Of a stretch of 64,000 nt of DNA, positions 37,087 through 47,987 are shown piece after piece. The position numbers and the translations under genes are program-made. Within the stretch, counting starts at the first letter, position 1. Every line of letters begins with the position of its first letter. This stretch comes from Sphingomonadaceae bacterium (GTDB taxonomy: Bacteria > Pseudomonadota > Alphaproteobacteria > Sphingomonadales > Sphingomonadaceae): assembly GCA_025359445.1 (NCBI GenBank), contig JANYGB010000044.1, forward strand, positions 36,695-100,694, given 5' to 3'. The notes beneath the pieces were generated by a model that ran no database searches, was not told where the DNA came from, and worked only from the letters and a program-made list of their open reading frames with translations.

Positions 37087-37172
37087 AGGATTTCCACAGG
37101 CTTCGTTTTGCCCGAATCCCCGCGCCCCGCTACCGCGCGCTCAACCGATTCACCTTACCCCGGAGATACCCC

Positions 37173-37409
37173 ATGGCCGAAACCACCGATGATCGCCTGC
37201 GCCTGCTGATCGAACGCGTCGAGCGCCTCGAAGAGGAAAAAAAGGGCATCGCCGACGATATCAAGGATGTTTACGGCGAGGCCAAAGCGGTCGGTTACGA
37301 CGCCAAGATCATGCGCAAGGTCGTCGCGCTTCGCAAAATGAAGCCCGATGACCGCGCCGAGATGGAAACCATCCTCGATCTCTACAAAGCGGCGCTTGGG
37401 CTCGGCTAA
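37173..37409 (+). CDS. gapR: GapR chromosome-associated protein (DUF2312)
   Basis: A 78-residue coiled-coil DNA-binding protein: [48 protein letters not shown]. In Caulobacter GapR binds overtwisted AT-rich DNA ahead of forks and transcription and stimulates topoisomerases. The sequence matches along its whole length. A clear purine-rich ribosome site (CCCCGGAGATACCCC) precedes the ATG. Confidence 0.95.
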   Translation: MAETTDDRLRLLIERVERLEEEKKGIADDIKDVYGEAKAVGYDAKIMRKVVALRKMKPDDRAEMETILDLYKAALGLG

Positions 37410-37496
37410 CCGCTCTGCCGGGAACCCGCAGCGGACAATTTGGTTTTCCTGACACGCGGCAGTTTCCAAGCCGTCGCGGTACAGAGGAAATCCAAC

Positions 37497-38357
37497 GTGG
37501 CCGATCCGACTGCATTCATCCCCCCGATCCACGAAGACGCGCTGCCCGGCAACGAGTACAGTCTCGAGCCCAAGCCCGAATGGCAGCCGCGCTATCCCGG
37601 CTCGGGGCGGCTTGCGGGCAAGGTTGCGATCGTCACCGGGGCGGACAGCGGGATTGGCCGGGCGGTCGCGGTGCTGTTCGCGCGCGAAGGGGCCAAGGTG
37701 GCGGTGGCTTACTTGTGCGAAGACAAGGACGCGCAGATCACAGCTGATGCGATTGCCGCCGAAGGCAGCGAGGCGCTGCTGTTCGCGGGTGATCTGGGCG
37801 ATCCTGCGGCGGGGCAGGCGCTGGTCAATGCGGTGATCGCCAAATGGGGGCAGCTTGACGTGCTGGTCAACAATGCCGGCGAGCAGCATCCTGACAAGGA
37901 CATTCGCAACATCACCCCGCATCAGCTGCAGCGTACTTTCCAGACGAACATTTTTGCCATGTTCTATATGGTCCAGGCAGCGCGCGACCACCTCAAACGC
38001 GGCGCAGCAATCATCAATTGCACCAGCATTACAATGTATGCGGGCGAGCCGCAGCTGCTTGATTATTCAGCCACCAAGGGCGCGATCACGGCGTTTACGC
38101 GCTCGCTTTCGCAAAACCTGATTGAGCACGGTATCCGCGTCAACGCGGTGGCGCCGGGGCCAATCTGGACCCCGCTCAATCCCAGCGGCGGATCAACCCC
38201 CGACAAGCTGGCGACTTTCGGTCAGGATACCCCAATGGGCCGCCCCGGCCAGCCCAACGAGGTTGCCCCCGCCTTCCTGTTTCTGGCTTGCGCTGATGCG
38301 AGCTACATGTCGGGGCAGGTGCTGCATCCCAATGGCGGCCAAGTGGTAAATGGCTGA
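37497..38357 (+). CDS. SDR-family oxidoreductase (YghA/glucose dehydrogenase-like)
   Basis: A 286-residue short-chain dehydrogenase with a leading extension (IPPIHEDALPGNEYSLEPKPEWQP) typical of the YghA/YhdF-type aldehyde or sugar reductases. TGADSGIG, NNAGEQHP, the Ser in NCTSITMY and YSATK are present, and it ends SGQVLHPNGGQVVNG. GTG at 37497 has GAGGAAA eight bases upstream and gives the family N-terminus; the frame reaches 37440 without a ribosome site. Substrate not known. Confidence 0.88.
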   Translation: MADPTAFIPPIHEDALPGNEYSLEPKPEWQPRYPGSGRLAGKVAIVTGADSGIGRAVAVLFAREGAKVAVAYLCEDKDAQITADAIAAEGSEALLFAGDLGDPAAGQALVNAVIAKWGQLDVLVNNAGEQHPDKDIRNITPHQLQRTFQTNIFAMFYMVQAARDHLKRGAAIINCTSITMYAGEPQLLDYSATKGAITAFTRSLSQNLIEHGIRVNAVAPGPIWTPLNPSGGSTPDKLATFGQDTPMGRPGQPNEVAPAFLFLACADASYMSGQVLHPNGGQVVNG

Positions 38358-38430
38358 GGTCAGATTGCTCAACCAGCCAGTCTAAGCTAGGGGCGGCGCA
38401 CACCATTCCTTAGCTGCAAGACGTGAGCAC

Positions 38431-39174
38431 ATGGCCGGCCATTCCAAATTCAAGAATATCATGCACCGCAAGGGTGCGCAGGATAAGAAGCGCGCGGCGA
38501 GTTTTTCCAAGCTTTCCCGCGAAATCACCGTCGCGGCCAAGCTCGGCATGCCAGATCCCGATTTCAATCCGCGGCTGCGCGCGGCGGTCAATGCGGCCAA
38601 AGCGCAATCGGTGCCCAAGGACAATATCCAGCGCGCGATCGACAAGGCCGTGCGCGGCGACGCGGAAAACTACGAAGAAATCCGCTACGAAGGCTATGGT
38701 CCGGGCGGGGTCGCGCTGATCGTCGAGGCGCTGACCGACAACCGCAACCGCACCGCCACCAATGTCCGCACCGCGTTCTCCAAGAACGGCGGCAATCTGG
38801 GCGCATCGGGCGCGGTCAGCCACGGGTTCGAGCGGCTTGGGCTGATCGAATACGGGCCGGGCGCGGGCGATGAAGACGCGGTGCTCGAAGCCGCAATCGA
38901 AGCCGGGGCCGACGATATCGAGAGCGATGAGGACGGACATGCGATCTGGACCGCCATCGACGTGCTTCACCCCGTTGCGCGTGAGCTTGAAAAGGTGCTG
39001 GGCGAGGCCGCGGCGGTCAAGCTGGCGTGGAAACCGGGGCTCATGGTTGAAGTCAGTGCATCCGATGCGGCAACGCTGCTTAAACTGATCGACATTCTGG
39101 ATGACGACGACGACGTCCAGATGGTCTGGGGCAATTACGAGATTTCGGACGCGGTGATGGAGCAATTGGCCTGA
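38431..39174 (+). CDS. yebC: YebC/PmpR-family protein
   Basis: A 247-residue protein: [21 protein letters not shown] at the start, [26 protein letters not shown] in the middle. Members have been described as DNA-binding regulators of recombination and quorum genes and more recently linked to translation of proline stretches; here the position directly before ruvC is the conserved one. Its TGA stop overlaps the presumed CTG start of ruvC. Confidence 0.95.
   Translation: MAGHSKFKNIMHRKGAQDKKRAASFSKLSREITVAAKLGMPDPDFNPRLRAAVNAAKAQSVPKDNIQRAIDKAVRGDAENYEEIRYEGYGPGGVALIVEALTDNRNRTATNVRTAFSKNGGNLGASGAVSHGFERLGLIEYGPGAGDEDAVLEAAIEAGADDIESDEDGHAIWTAIDVLHPVARELEKVLGEAAAVKLAWKPGLMVEVSASDAATLLKLIDILDDDDDVQMVWGNYEISDAVMEQLA
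39159..39162 (+). promoter_or_regulatory. Ribosome-binding site that supports a CTG start for ruvC
   Basis: GGAG within the last codons of yebC, eight bases before CTG at 39171. It is too close for ATT at 39165, so it points to CTG as the ruvC start. Confidence 0.55.
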
Positions 39175-39659
39175 TCATAATCGGCCTCGACCCCTCGCTG
39201 TCGTGTACTGGCTGGGGCGTGATCGAGCAGACCGGCAACCGCTTGCGCCACATCGCCAACGGGCAAGTCAAGACCGATCCCAAGGCGGCCTTGGCGCAGC
39301 GGCTGGTGACGATCGATGCGGCGCTCGCCGAAGTAATCGCTGAATATCGCCCCGGGTCTGGCGCGGTCGAGGAAGTGTTCGTCAATTCCAACGCGCAGTC
39401 GACGCTCAAGTTGGGTCAGGCGCGCGGGGTGTGCTTGCTGGCGTTGGCCAAAGCCGGGCTGCCGGTGGCCGAATATGCGGCGCGGCTGGTCAAGAAAGCG
39501 GTGGTCGGCAGAGGCGGGGCCGAGAAGGCGCAGGTCCAGGCGATGCTGGGGATACTGCTCCCGGGCGTCAAGCTGGCGGGAGCCGATGCCGCCGATGCGC
39601 TCGCCGTTGCGATTGCGCACGCGCACCTTTCTGGAACGCTCGCGCGTCTCGCTCGTTAG
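39171..39659 (+). CDS. ruvC: Crossover junction endodeoxyribonuclease RuvC, apparent CTG start
   Basis: A 162-residue Holliday-junction resolvase. Reading from CTG at 39171 gives (M)[19 protein letters not shown], the complete first strand with catalytic D7. The other acids are in AVEEVFVN and in [13 protein letters not shown]. No ATG, GTG or TTG exists in frame before the internal GTG at 39219, which would delete D7 and leave an inactive enzyme. GGAG lies eight bases upstream of the CTG, and the codon overlaps the yebC stop, implying coupled initiation. A sequence error creating CTG cannot be excluded. Confidence 0.88.
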   Translation: MIIIGLDPSLSCTGWGVIEQTGNRLRHIANGQVKTDPKAALAQRLVTIDAALAEVIAEYRPGSGAVEEVFVNSNAQSTLKLGQARGVCLLALAKAGLPVAEYAARLVKKAVVGRGGAEKAQVQAMLGILLPGVKLAGADAADALAVAIAHAHLSGTLARLAR

Positions 39660-39728
39660 TTTTCGGCCAGCCGCCGTTCATTTGGGCGCGGCTACCTCGC
39701 AGTATAAATTTGCCGGAGGGTATCCATC

Positions 39729-40067
39729 ATGCCGCGTTTCAAGATCTTGTCGCTCGCCGCCGTTGCCAGCCTCGCGCTGTCGGGTTGCATGGCCAGCCGG
39801 TACCAGATTTCCGATGCGCTGATGCGCTACGGGCTTGATCAGAACCAGGCGAGTTGCGCTGCGGAATTCCTGCGCGGGCATCTTTCCACGCGGCAGGTTG
39901 ACCGGCTCGCCGACGCAGCGCGTTACTATCGCAGCGATCGCCGCATGAATTTCGGCGATCTGGTCCGCGTCGCAGCTTCAGTGCGTGATACCAAGACCAT
40001 GCTGGAAGTCGGCGGGGCGGCAGTGGCCTGCAGGCTCGGTGCAAATATGACTATACCGGGGTTCTAG
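39729..40067 (+). CDS. Small lipoprotein between ruvC and ruvA
   Basis: A 112-residue protein with signal peptide MPRFKILSLAAVASLALSGC (lipobox LSGC). The mature part is helical and of unknown function: YQISDALMRYGLDQNQASCAAEFLRGHLSTRQVDRLADAARYY. GGAGGG precedes the ATG. Its place inside the ruv cluster is unexpected for an envelope protein but both flanks are on the same strand. Confidence 0.82.
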   Translation: MPRFKILSLAAVASLALSGCMASRYQISDALMRYGLDQNQASCAAEFLRGHLSTRQVDRLADAARYYRSDRRMNFGDLVRVAASVRDTKTMLEVGGAAVACRLGANMTIPGF

Positions 40068-40182
40068 CGCGAGGAACGACCAGCATCCCGGCCAGCGTGC
40101 CGGGTGACCTTTGCCGCCAACCACTACGCTAAGACGGCGCGCGGGATTGCCCCCGATTCGGCGTTGTGCCATAGAACAAACC

Positions 40183-40782
40183 ATGATCGCCAAGCTGACC
40201 GGCACGTTCGATGATTTCGGGCCCGATTGGGCGGTGATCGACGTGGGCGGGATCGGCTATCTGGTGCACTGCAGCGCCAAGACGCTCGATGCTTTGGGTG
40301 CGCGCGGTGACTTGGTGACGCTTCACACCGAACTGCAAGTTAGCGAAAACGACATGCGCCTGATCGGCTTTGCCAGCGGCGAGGAACGCGCGTGGTTCCG
40401 CTTGCTGACCGGCGTGCAAGGGGTGGGCAGCAAGATGGCACTGGCGGTGCTATCGGCGCTGTCGGTGGAAGAATTGGCGCGGGCTTGCGCGGGCGGAGAC
40501 GCGGCGATGGTGGCGCGGGCGCAGGGCGTCGGGCCAAAGCTTGCGGCGCGGATTGTGAATGAATTGAAGGACAAAGCGGGGGGAATGGTCGGCGTGGGTG
40601 GCAGCGGCTTGGCTGCGGTTCCAATAGGTTCAACCAGCGCCGACGCCGTCTCAGCGCTGCAGAACCTGGGCTTCAAGCCGCAAGTCGCAACGATGGCGGT
40701 GGCGCGCGCGATCGAGGAACTGGGCGAGGGTGCCGGGCTGAATGATCTTGTGCGGGTGGCGTTGAAGAGGGCGGCGGGGTGA
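40183..40782 (+). CDS. ruvA: Holliday junction branch-migration protein RuvA
   Basis: A 199-residue protein: OB-fold N-terminus MIAKLTGTFDDFG..VIDVGGIGYLV, two helix-hairpin-helix motifs (LTGVQGVGSKMALAVLSAL and AQGVGPKLAARIVNELKDK), and domain III at the end that contacts RuvB. The ATG at 40183 gives the exact family N-terminus; the frame is open upstream to 40111 but that part is unrelated. Confidence 0.96.
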   Translation: MIAKLTGTFDDFGPDWAVIDVGGIGYLVHCSAKTLDALGARGDLVTLHTELQVSENDMRLIGFASGEERAWFRLLTGVQGVGSKMALAVLSALSVEELARACAGGDAAMVARAQGVGPKLAARIVNELKDKAGGMVGVGGSGLAAVPIGSTSADAVSALQNLGFKPQVATMAVARAIEELGEGAGLNDLVRVALKRAAG

Positions 40783-40805
40783 CACACATTCCCCTCCTCC
40801 AAACC

Positions 40806-40840
40806 CGTCATCCTGAACTTGTTTCAGGACCCATCGTGCC
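40806..40840. repeat. Single arm of a palindromic repeat between ruvA and ruvB
   Basis: CGTCATCCTGAACTTGTTTC at its start, with an internal hairpin TCCTGAA/TTCAGGA. Only one arm is present, unlike the other repeats here. It separates ruvA from ruvB but is not followed by a T run. Confidence 0.5.
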
Positions 40841-40855
40841 GCAAGCCCCGAGCTC

Positions 40856-41884
40856 ATGACCGATAACCCCATCCTTAACCCGCAGCGTCAACCCGAAGAT
40901 CCCGACGCCGCCCTGCGCCCGAAAACGCTGGCCGAATTTGTCGGGCAGGCTGCCGCCAAGGACAACCTTTCGGTGTTTATCCAGTCCGCCAAGAGCCGCG
41001 GCGAGGCGATGGACCATGTGCTGTTCTATGGCCCGCCGGGGCTGGGCAAGACCACGCTGGCGCAGATTGTCGCGCGCGAGCTGGGGGTGGGGTTCCGCGC
41101 CACATCGGGCCCGGTGATCGCCAAGACCGGTGATCTGGCCGCGCTCTTGACCAATCTCGAGCATGGTGACGTGCTGTTCATTGACGAGATTCACCGGCTC
41201 AATCCGGTGGTCGAAGAGGTGCTTTACCCGGCGATGGAAGACCGCGCGCTCGATCTGATTATCGGCGAGGGGCCCTCGGCTCGGTCGGTGCGGATCGACT
41301 TGCCGGCCTTTACGTTGATCGGCGCGACCACGCGGGCCGGCCTGCTGACCACGCCGCTGCGTGACCGTTTCGGGATCCCGGTGCGGCTCAATTTCTATTC
41401 GGTGGCCGAGCTTGAAAAGGTAATTACCCGCGCGGCTGCCTTGCTCGGCATGGGCATCGCGGCGGATGGCGCACGCGAGATTGCGCGGCGCGCCCGCGGG
41501 ACGCCGCGCGTTGCGGGCCGCTTGCTGCGGCGGGTGCGCGATTTCGCCCATGTCGCGGGCGATGTGGCGATCTCGCGCGCGGTGGCTGACGATGCACTGA
41601 CCCGGCTTGAGGTCGATGCGCTCGGGCTCGATGCGATGGATCGGCGCTATCTGACGATGATCGCGGATATCTACAAAGGCGGGCCGGTGGGCGTGGAAAC
41701 GCTTGCTGCGGGCCTGAGCGAACCGCGCGACACGGTTGAAGACGTGATCGAACCATTCCTGATCCAGCTTGGCCTGATCGCGCGCACCGCGCGGGGGCGC
41801 TGCCTTAACGATGGGGCCTGGCAGCACCTCGGCCTCGCCCCTCCGAGTGGTAGCCAGACCGGCCTATTCGACGAGGGAAAATAG
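40856..41884 (+). CDS. ruvB: Holliday junction ATPase motor RuvB
   Basis: A 342-residue AAA+ motor of branch migration. Walker A GPPGLGKT is at 59-66, Walker [12 protein letters not shown] and sensor motif [10 protein letters not shown] follow, and the winged-helix C-terminus ([20 protein letters not shown]) binds DNA. It works with RuvA and RuvC encoded just upstream. The 3' end overlaps the convergent Xre gene by 21 bases. Confidence 0.97.
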   Translation: MTDNPILNPQRQPEDPDAALRPKTLAEFVGQAAAKDNLSVFIQSAKSRGEAMDHVLFYGPPGLGKTTLAQIVARELGVGFRATSGPVIAKTGDLAALLTNLEHGDVLFIDEIHRLNPVVEEVLYPAMEDRALDLIIGEGPSARSVRIDLPAFTLIGATTRAGLLTTPLRDRFGIPVRLNFYSVAELEKVITRAAALLGMGIAADGAREIARRARGTPRVAGRLLRRVRDFAHVAGDVAISRAVADDALTRLEVDALGLDAMDRRYLTMIADIYKGGPVGVETLAAGLSEPRDTVEDVIEPFLIQLGLIARTARGRCLNDGAWQHLGLAPPSGSQTGLFDEGK

Positions 41885-42067
41885 CGCTTCGACCGGCTCG
41901 CCCAGCGCGCGTGCCAGTTTCAGCGCAATCAAGGTCGAGGGCACAAACACCCCGTTTTCGACCGTATTGATGGTCTTGCGGCTGACCCCGATTGTTTCGG
42001 CCAATTGCGCCTGAGTCAGCCCGCGCGCCTCGCGTATTTCCTTCAGGCTGCTTACCAGGTCAGGCAT
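41864..42067 (-). CDS. Xre-family helix-turn-helix regulator
   Basis: A 67-residue single-domain repressor-like protein: [32 protein letters not shown], then [18 protein letters not shown]. These YgzD-like regulators typically pair with a small membrane protein, as here: its start overlaps that gene by eight bases. ATG at 42067 is preferred over the longer frame because [16 protein letters not shown] is the normal start. Two upstream palindromes are likely operators. Confidence 0.88.
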   Translation of the reverse strand: MPDLVSSLKEIREARGLTQAQLAETIGVSRKTINTVENGVFVPSTLIALKLARALGEPVEALFSLVE

Positions 42068-42503
42068 AGCCGCGCCGTTCGAGCAGCCCGAAGCGCACCA
42101 GCGCCATGACAATCCCGGCGCTGACGATCAGGTGGATCGTCTCGCGCGCGGTGAACTGCGTCACGCCTTCGACAACATAGACTACCATCCCCGCGAGCAT
42201 CGCCGCAACGAAGCCCCAGTGCATCGCGCTGGTGCGGTTGGCGCGGGTCAACTCATCGTCGATCATGGCGCGGACCTTGGCCGAGCGAAACCAGAAGCCA
42301 TTGGTGGAGAGCGTGAACAGGATCACCCCGGTTAATAACACCCAAGCCCCGATCCGGACGTGATCGACCGCACGTTCGGCCGGGGGGTTGGACCAGAATG
42401 CGCTTTGCTGCATGATGAAGAACAGCCCCAAGACTGGGAGCATTCGCGCGCGACGGCGGCTGAGCTGGTCGGCCAGTTCGACGTCGGACTGAGTGGTGCT
42501 CAT
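42060..42503 (-). CDS. Small membrane protein, partner of the Xre regulator
   Basis: A 147-residue protein with about four hydrophobic segments (near 20-40, 45-68, 95-115 and 122-140) and a basic cytoplasmic loop. No enzyme motif is seen. AAAGGAG lies eight bases before ATG 42503, which is preferred to the TTG two codons earlier. It precedes and overlaps the Xre gene, so the two are co-expressed; a role as a signal-transducing or regulated membrane partner is inference. Confidence 0.75.
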   Translation of the reverse strand: MSTTQSDVELADQLSRRRARMLPVLGLFFIMQQSAFWSNPPAERAVDHVRIGAWVLLTGVILFTLSTNGFWFRSAKVRAMIDDELTRANRTSAMHWGFVAAMLAGMVVYVVEGVTQFTARETIHLIVSAGIVMALVRFGLLERRGYA

Positions 42504-42520
42504 GATCAAATCTCCTTTTT

Positions 42521-42554
42521 GTAACTCTGAGGTTATATGTAACCTTTGGGTTAC
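42521..42554. promoter_or_regulatory. Tandem palindromic operators upstream of the membrane-protein/Xre pair
   Basis: Site one GTAACTCTGAGGTTAT (42521-42536), imperfect; site two GTAACCTTTGGGTTAC (42539-42554), perfect six-base arms. Centres are 18 bases apart. They sit just upstream of the ribosome site for 42503, where the adjacent Xre regulator could bind. Confidence 0.65.
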
Positions 42555-42791
42555 GTCGCGTCAAGCGTTCTGGCGCTCTGCCTTTGCACTCCAATCCAGT
42601 TCGGTGCCACATTGGGACAAGTGGCTCATCACCTGCATTTAAAATGCACAATTCCCGGTTCGAGACCGCGAAATCACGGTTAATGTCATTGTCGGCTTAA
42701 CGTTCCTCTGGCCTTTTGGCTCTATGGCAGTGCGCCGGCGACACTTGGTTGCCGTCAACGTGCGTCAAACAGGGTGGAAGAGAGAGCGGTT

Positions 42792-43832
42792 ATGTCGGTA
42801 CGGATGGCACTGGTTAAACTCGCAGCGTTCGCAGCAGGCGGCGCGGTACTTGGTGGCGGCGCGGTCCATGTGGCCGAAGCTCCGGCGGCGACCGTGCAAT
42901 ACGTCAAGCACAAGCGCCCCGCCCCCACGATCAAGCGCCAGGTAGTGCGCCATAGGGCGACACGGTTAGTCGCAGCCCGGCCTCAGGTGCGCAAGATTCG
43001 CCGCGTCGTAACGCGGACCACAACCTGCTGCGCTGCCCCGCAAATGGCGATGATGCCGATGCTGCCGCAGCAACCGATGCCCGAAAGCGGCGGCGGCGGC
43101 CAGACGGTGATCGTCGGCGGCGGCAGCGGCGGCATGGGTTACGGCGGCGGCTTCTTCGGCGGCTTCTTTGGCGGCAGCAGCGGCGGATCGAGCGGCAGCA
43201 TCGTCATCACCTCGACCAGCAACGGTTCGACCTCCAGCTCGGGCGGTTCAAGCTCGACCTCGGGCGGCTCGACCTCGTCGTCGACCGGCGGGCTGACCAG
43301 CACCACCACCACCGGCGGGATCACTTCAAGCTCGACCACGTCGACCGGCGGCGTTTCGACATCGACCGGCGGTGTATCGACGTCCACTGGCGGGGTTTCA
43401 ACCTCGACTGGCGGCGTGACAAGCACCTCGACTTCGGGCAACATCAGCTCCAGCTCGGGCAACTATTCATCGACCTCGTCGTCGGGCAACGTCTCGTCGT
43501 CCTCGTCGGGCAATGTGTCTTCGTCGACCTCAACGTCGGGCAATGTCTCTTCCTCGTCCAGCACATCGTCGTCCACCTCGGGCAACGTGTCCACATCGAC
43601 CAGCAGCTCGACCTCGGGCAATGTAAGCTCATCAACCTCGTCGAGCGGTTCGACGTCTTCGAGCACATCGACTTCGACCAGCACCGGCAATGATCCCAGC
43701 TCCAGCACTTCGTCCAGCACCAGCACCTCGAGCGGGACCGACGTACCCGCGCCGCCAATGCTGCTGTTGTTCGGCGCTGCCGCCGCCAGCATCGCCGGCC
43801 GCCGCCGCTTCGCCAAGAAGCAAGCGGCCTGA
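42792..43832 (+). CDS. Exported Ser/Thr-rich repeat protein with a PEP-CTERM-like C-terminus
   Basis: About 346 residues. An N-terminal hydrophobic export segment (MALVKLAAFAAGGAVLGGGAV) is followed by a basic stretch (KHKRPAPTIKRQVVRHRATR), a Gly-rich part (residues about 100-135) and some 190 residues that are almost only Ser, Thr, Gly and Asn. It includes four STGGVST units (43341-43424) and many SGNVSSS units. The end is VPAPP, a hydrophobic helix and GRRRFAKK, the three-part layout of PEP-CTERM-type sorting tails. Such tails direct envelope processing and Ser/Thr-rich parts are often glycosylated; both are inference. ATG 42792 is used; GTG at 42774 is possible. Confidence 0.8.
   Translation: MSVRMALVKLAAFAAGGAVLGGGAVHVAEAPAATVQYVKHKRPAPTIKRQVVRHRATRLVAARPQVRKIRRVVTRTTTCCAAPQMAMMPMLPQQPMPESGGGGQTVIVGGGSGGMGYGGGFFGGFFGGSSGGSSGSIVITSTSNGSTSSSGGSSSTSGGSTSSSTGGLTSTTTTGGITSSSTTSTGGVSTSTGGVSTSTGGVSTSTGGVTSTSTSGNISSSSGNYSSTSSSGNVSSSSSGNVSSSTSTSGNVSSSSSTSSSTSGNVSTSTSSSTSGNVSSSTSSSGSTSSSTSTSTSTGNDPSSSTSSSTSTSSGTDVPAPPMLLLFGAAAASIAGRRRFAKKQAA
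43341..43424. repeat. Four 21-base tandem repeats coding STGGVST
   Basis: Units at 43341, 43362, 43383 and 43404. The codons differ mostly at third positions (for example tcg/tcc, acc/act, ggc/ggg) while the peptide is kept, so the array is old and constrained at protein level, not a recent slippage product. Confidence 0.8.
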
Positions 43833-43854
43833 CGCCAAATCAGTTCCGGGGGGA

Positions 43855-43881
43855 AAGGGGCGGTTCGCAAGGGCCGCCCTT
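43855..43881 (+). terminator. Hairpin after the Ser/Thr-rich gene, possible terminator
   Basis: AAGGGGCGG and CCGCCCTT pair with one bulge around a ten-base loop, 22 bases after the stop. It is followed by GGTTGTGT, not a T run, so it is at best a weak intrinsic terminator. Confidence 0.4.
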
Positions 43882-43910
43882 GGTTGTGTCGGGTTCTCAA
43901 AAATCCCGAT

Positions 43911-44011
43911 CGTTATCCCGGTGCAGGCCGGGACCCAGCCCGATCAAATAGCCGTCGCACAGCAACGCCGTTTGTCAGCGAGGACTAGGCCCCGGCCTGC
44001 GCCGGGGTGAC
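43911..44011. repeat. Palindromic intergenic repeat, family R2, copy 3
   Basis: Left part CGGTGCAGGCCGGGACCCAG (43919 on) and right part CCCCGGCCTGCGCCGGGGTGA (43990 on, first 20 shared with copy 2). It lies between convergent genes for the Ser/Thr-rich protein and aconitase. Confidence 0.75.
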
Positions 44012-44031
44012 CATTCCGTGCCAAACGCCCC

Positions 44032-46707
<2,676 letters not shown>

Positions 46708-46841
46708 GCAGTATAATCTCCTGAATGTGGGCCCATGCCGCTCGCGCTCTATGCGCGGATGCAGCCGGACTGTCGGCGCCGCCGATGCGCGGGAATCCTT
46801 GCGCCGTCAAGGGGAAGAAAGGGCGACAACGGAGATGTAGC

Positions 46842-46930
46842 GCGCGTGCTTCGACGGGCTCAGCATGAGCGGGATTTGGATAAGCCAACAACAACATCCG
46901 CTCATGCTGAGCCTGTCGAAGCATACGCGC
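46842..46930. repeat. Palindromic intergenic repeat, family R3
   Basis: Arms GCTTCGACGGGCTCAGCATG (46848 on) and CATGCTGAGCCTGTCGAAGC (46903 on) with flanking GCGCGT/ACGCGC. It separates acnA from the DMT transporter gene. A single copy is present in this window. Confidence 0.8.
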
Positions 46931-46945
46931 TGCACTAACCCAGTA

Positions 46946-47857
46946 TTACAATGCGACCTGCTCGATATGGGCCTTTTGCCCGGCGCGCGTGGCAATCCAG
47001 CAGCCGATCACGATCAAAACAGCGCCCGCCACCGTCGGCAGGGTCAGCGCCTCGTGGAACATGAACCAGCCGATAATCGCGGCCCAGATAAACGCGCTGT
47101 ATTCCAAGGGCAGCAGCACCTGCGTTTCCGCGCGGCCATAGCCCCACGAGATCAGCATCAGTGACACGGTCGCGAGAAATGCCGCACCGGCCAATGTCAA
47201 CGCCACCGGCAGATCGGGCCATTGCAGCAGCCACGGCGCGAGCGCGGCGAGGAACAGGCTGGTGAACAACGCCTGGAAGGTCGCCACTTCGCGCGGGGCC
47301 GCGAGCAGCGCCTGCTGGCGCTGGAGGATCAGGTTCCACGCATAGAGCACCGCCGAGGCAAGGATTGCGCCAATCCCCAGCATCGCGTCGTGATTGTAGC
47401 CATCGCCGCGCATCCGTGCGCCCGCGATCACCACCACCCCCGCAAGGCCAAGCACGGAGGCGAACACCGCGCGGCGGCTGACCGTCTCACCCAGCATCAC
47501 CGCGGCGAGATAAAGCGCGATCAGCGGCGCGATGAAGCTGATCGCCATACCCTCGGCCAGCGGCAGAAACTTGAGCCCCCAGAAGAAGCTGGTCGCCATC
47601 GCGGCCGAATTGAGCCCGCGCATGGCATGGAGCCGCAACACCTTGCCCTGCGGCCAACCGCCGCGCTTCGCGGCCCACAGCGGACCCAGCACGACCGCGC
47701 TGGTGAGCGAGCGCCACAGCATCGCGCTGTAAGCCCCGATCGCCAGGCTCGCGCCCTTCATCAGCCCGTCCATCAGAGAAAAGCTCGCGATCCCCGCTGC
47801 AACGGCGACGAACGGCATCAGGTGGTGATGGGGATGGCTAGGTTGGGGGCCGTGCAT
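46946..47857 (-). CDS. DMT-superfamily transporter (EamA type)
   Basis: A 303-residue protein with about ten membrane helices arranged as two EamA repeats (first from residue about 15, second from about 155). GYGRAETQVLLPLEYSAFIWAAIIGWFMFHE is the conserved C-terminal EamA block. Members export or import small metabolites; the substrate cannot be told. The ATG at 47857 follows a short spacer containing repeat R1. Confidence 0.88.
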   Translation of the reverse strand: MHGPQPSHPHHHLMPFVAVAAGIASFSLMDGLMKGASLAIGAYSAMLWRSLTSAVVLGPLWAAKRGGWPQGKVLRLHAMRGLNSAAMATSFFWGLKFLPLAEGMAISFIAPLIALYLAAVMLGETVSRRAVFASVLGLAGVVVIAGARMRGDGYNHDAMLGIGAILASAVLYAWNLILQRQQALLAAPREVATFQALFTSLFLAALAPWLLQWPDLPVALTLAGAAFLATVSLMLISWGYGRAETQVLLPLEYSAFIWAAIIGWFMFHEALTLPTVAGAVLIVIGCWIATRAGQKAHIEQVAL

Positions 47858-47893
47858 TGGGCTCCCATAACAGCAGGTCGGTCATTTCTCCAC

Positions 47894-47984
47894 CGTCATC
47901 CCGGACTTGATCCGGGATCGCTGACGTCTTGGCGCGGGCTCGGACTGGTGCGGCCAGCGGTCCCGGGTCAAGCCCGGGACGACG
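47894..47984. repeat. Palindromic repeat family R1, copy 4
   Basis: Left arm CGTCATCCCGGACTTGATCC (47894 on), right arm with CCCGGGTCAAGCCCGGGACG (47962 on). It lies between the DMT gene start and the end of the enoyl-CoA hydratase gene, three bases from its stop. Confidence 0.88.
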
Positions 47985-47987
47985 AGA

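Noticed and set aside
43230..43700. Possible CRISPR array or satellite because of dense short repeats
   Set aside because: Units are in-frame codons for Ser, Thr and Gly of one open gene, without spacers of constant size.
43855..43881. Strong rho-independent terminator
   Set aside because: The hairpin has a bulge and no T run follows, so it is listed only as a weak candidate.
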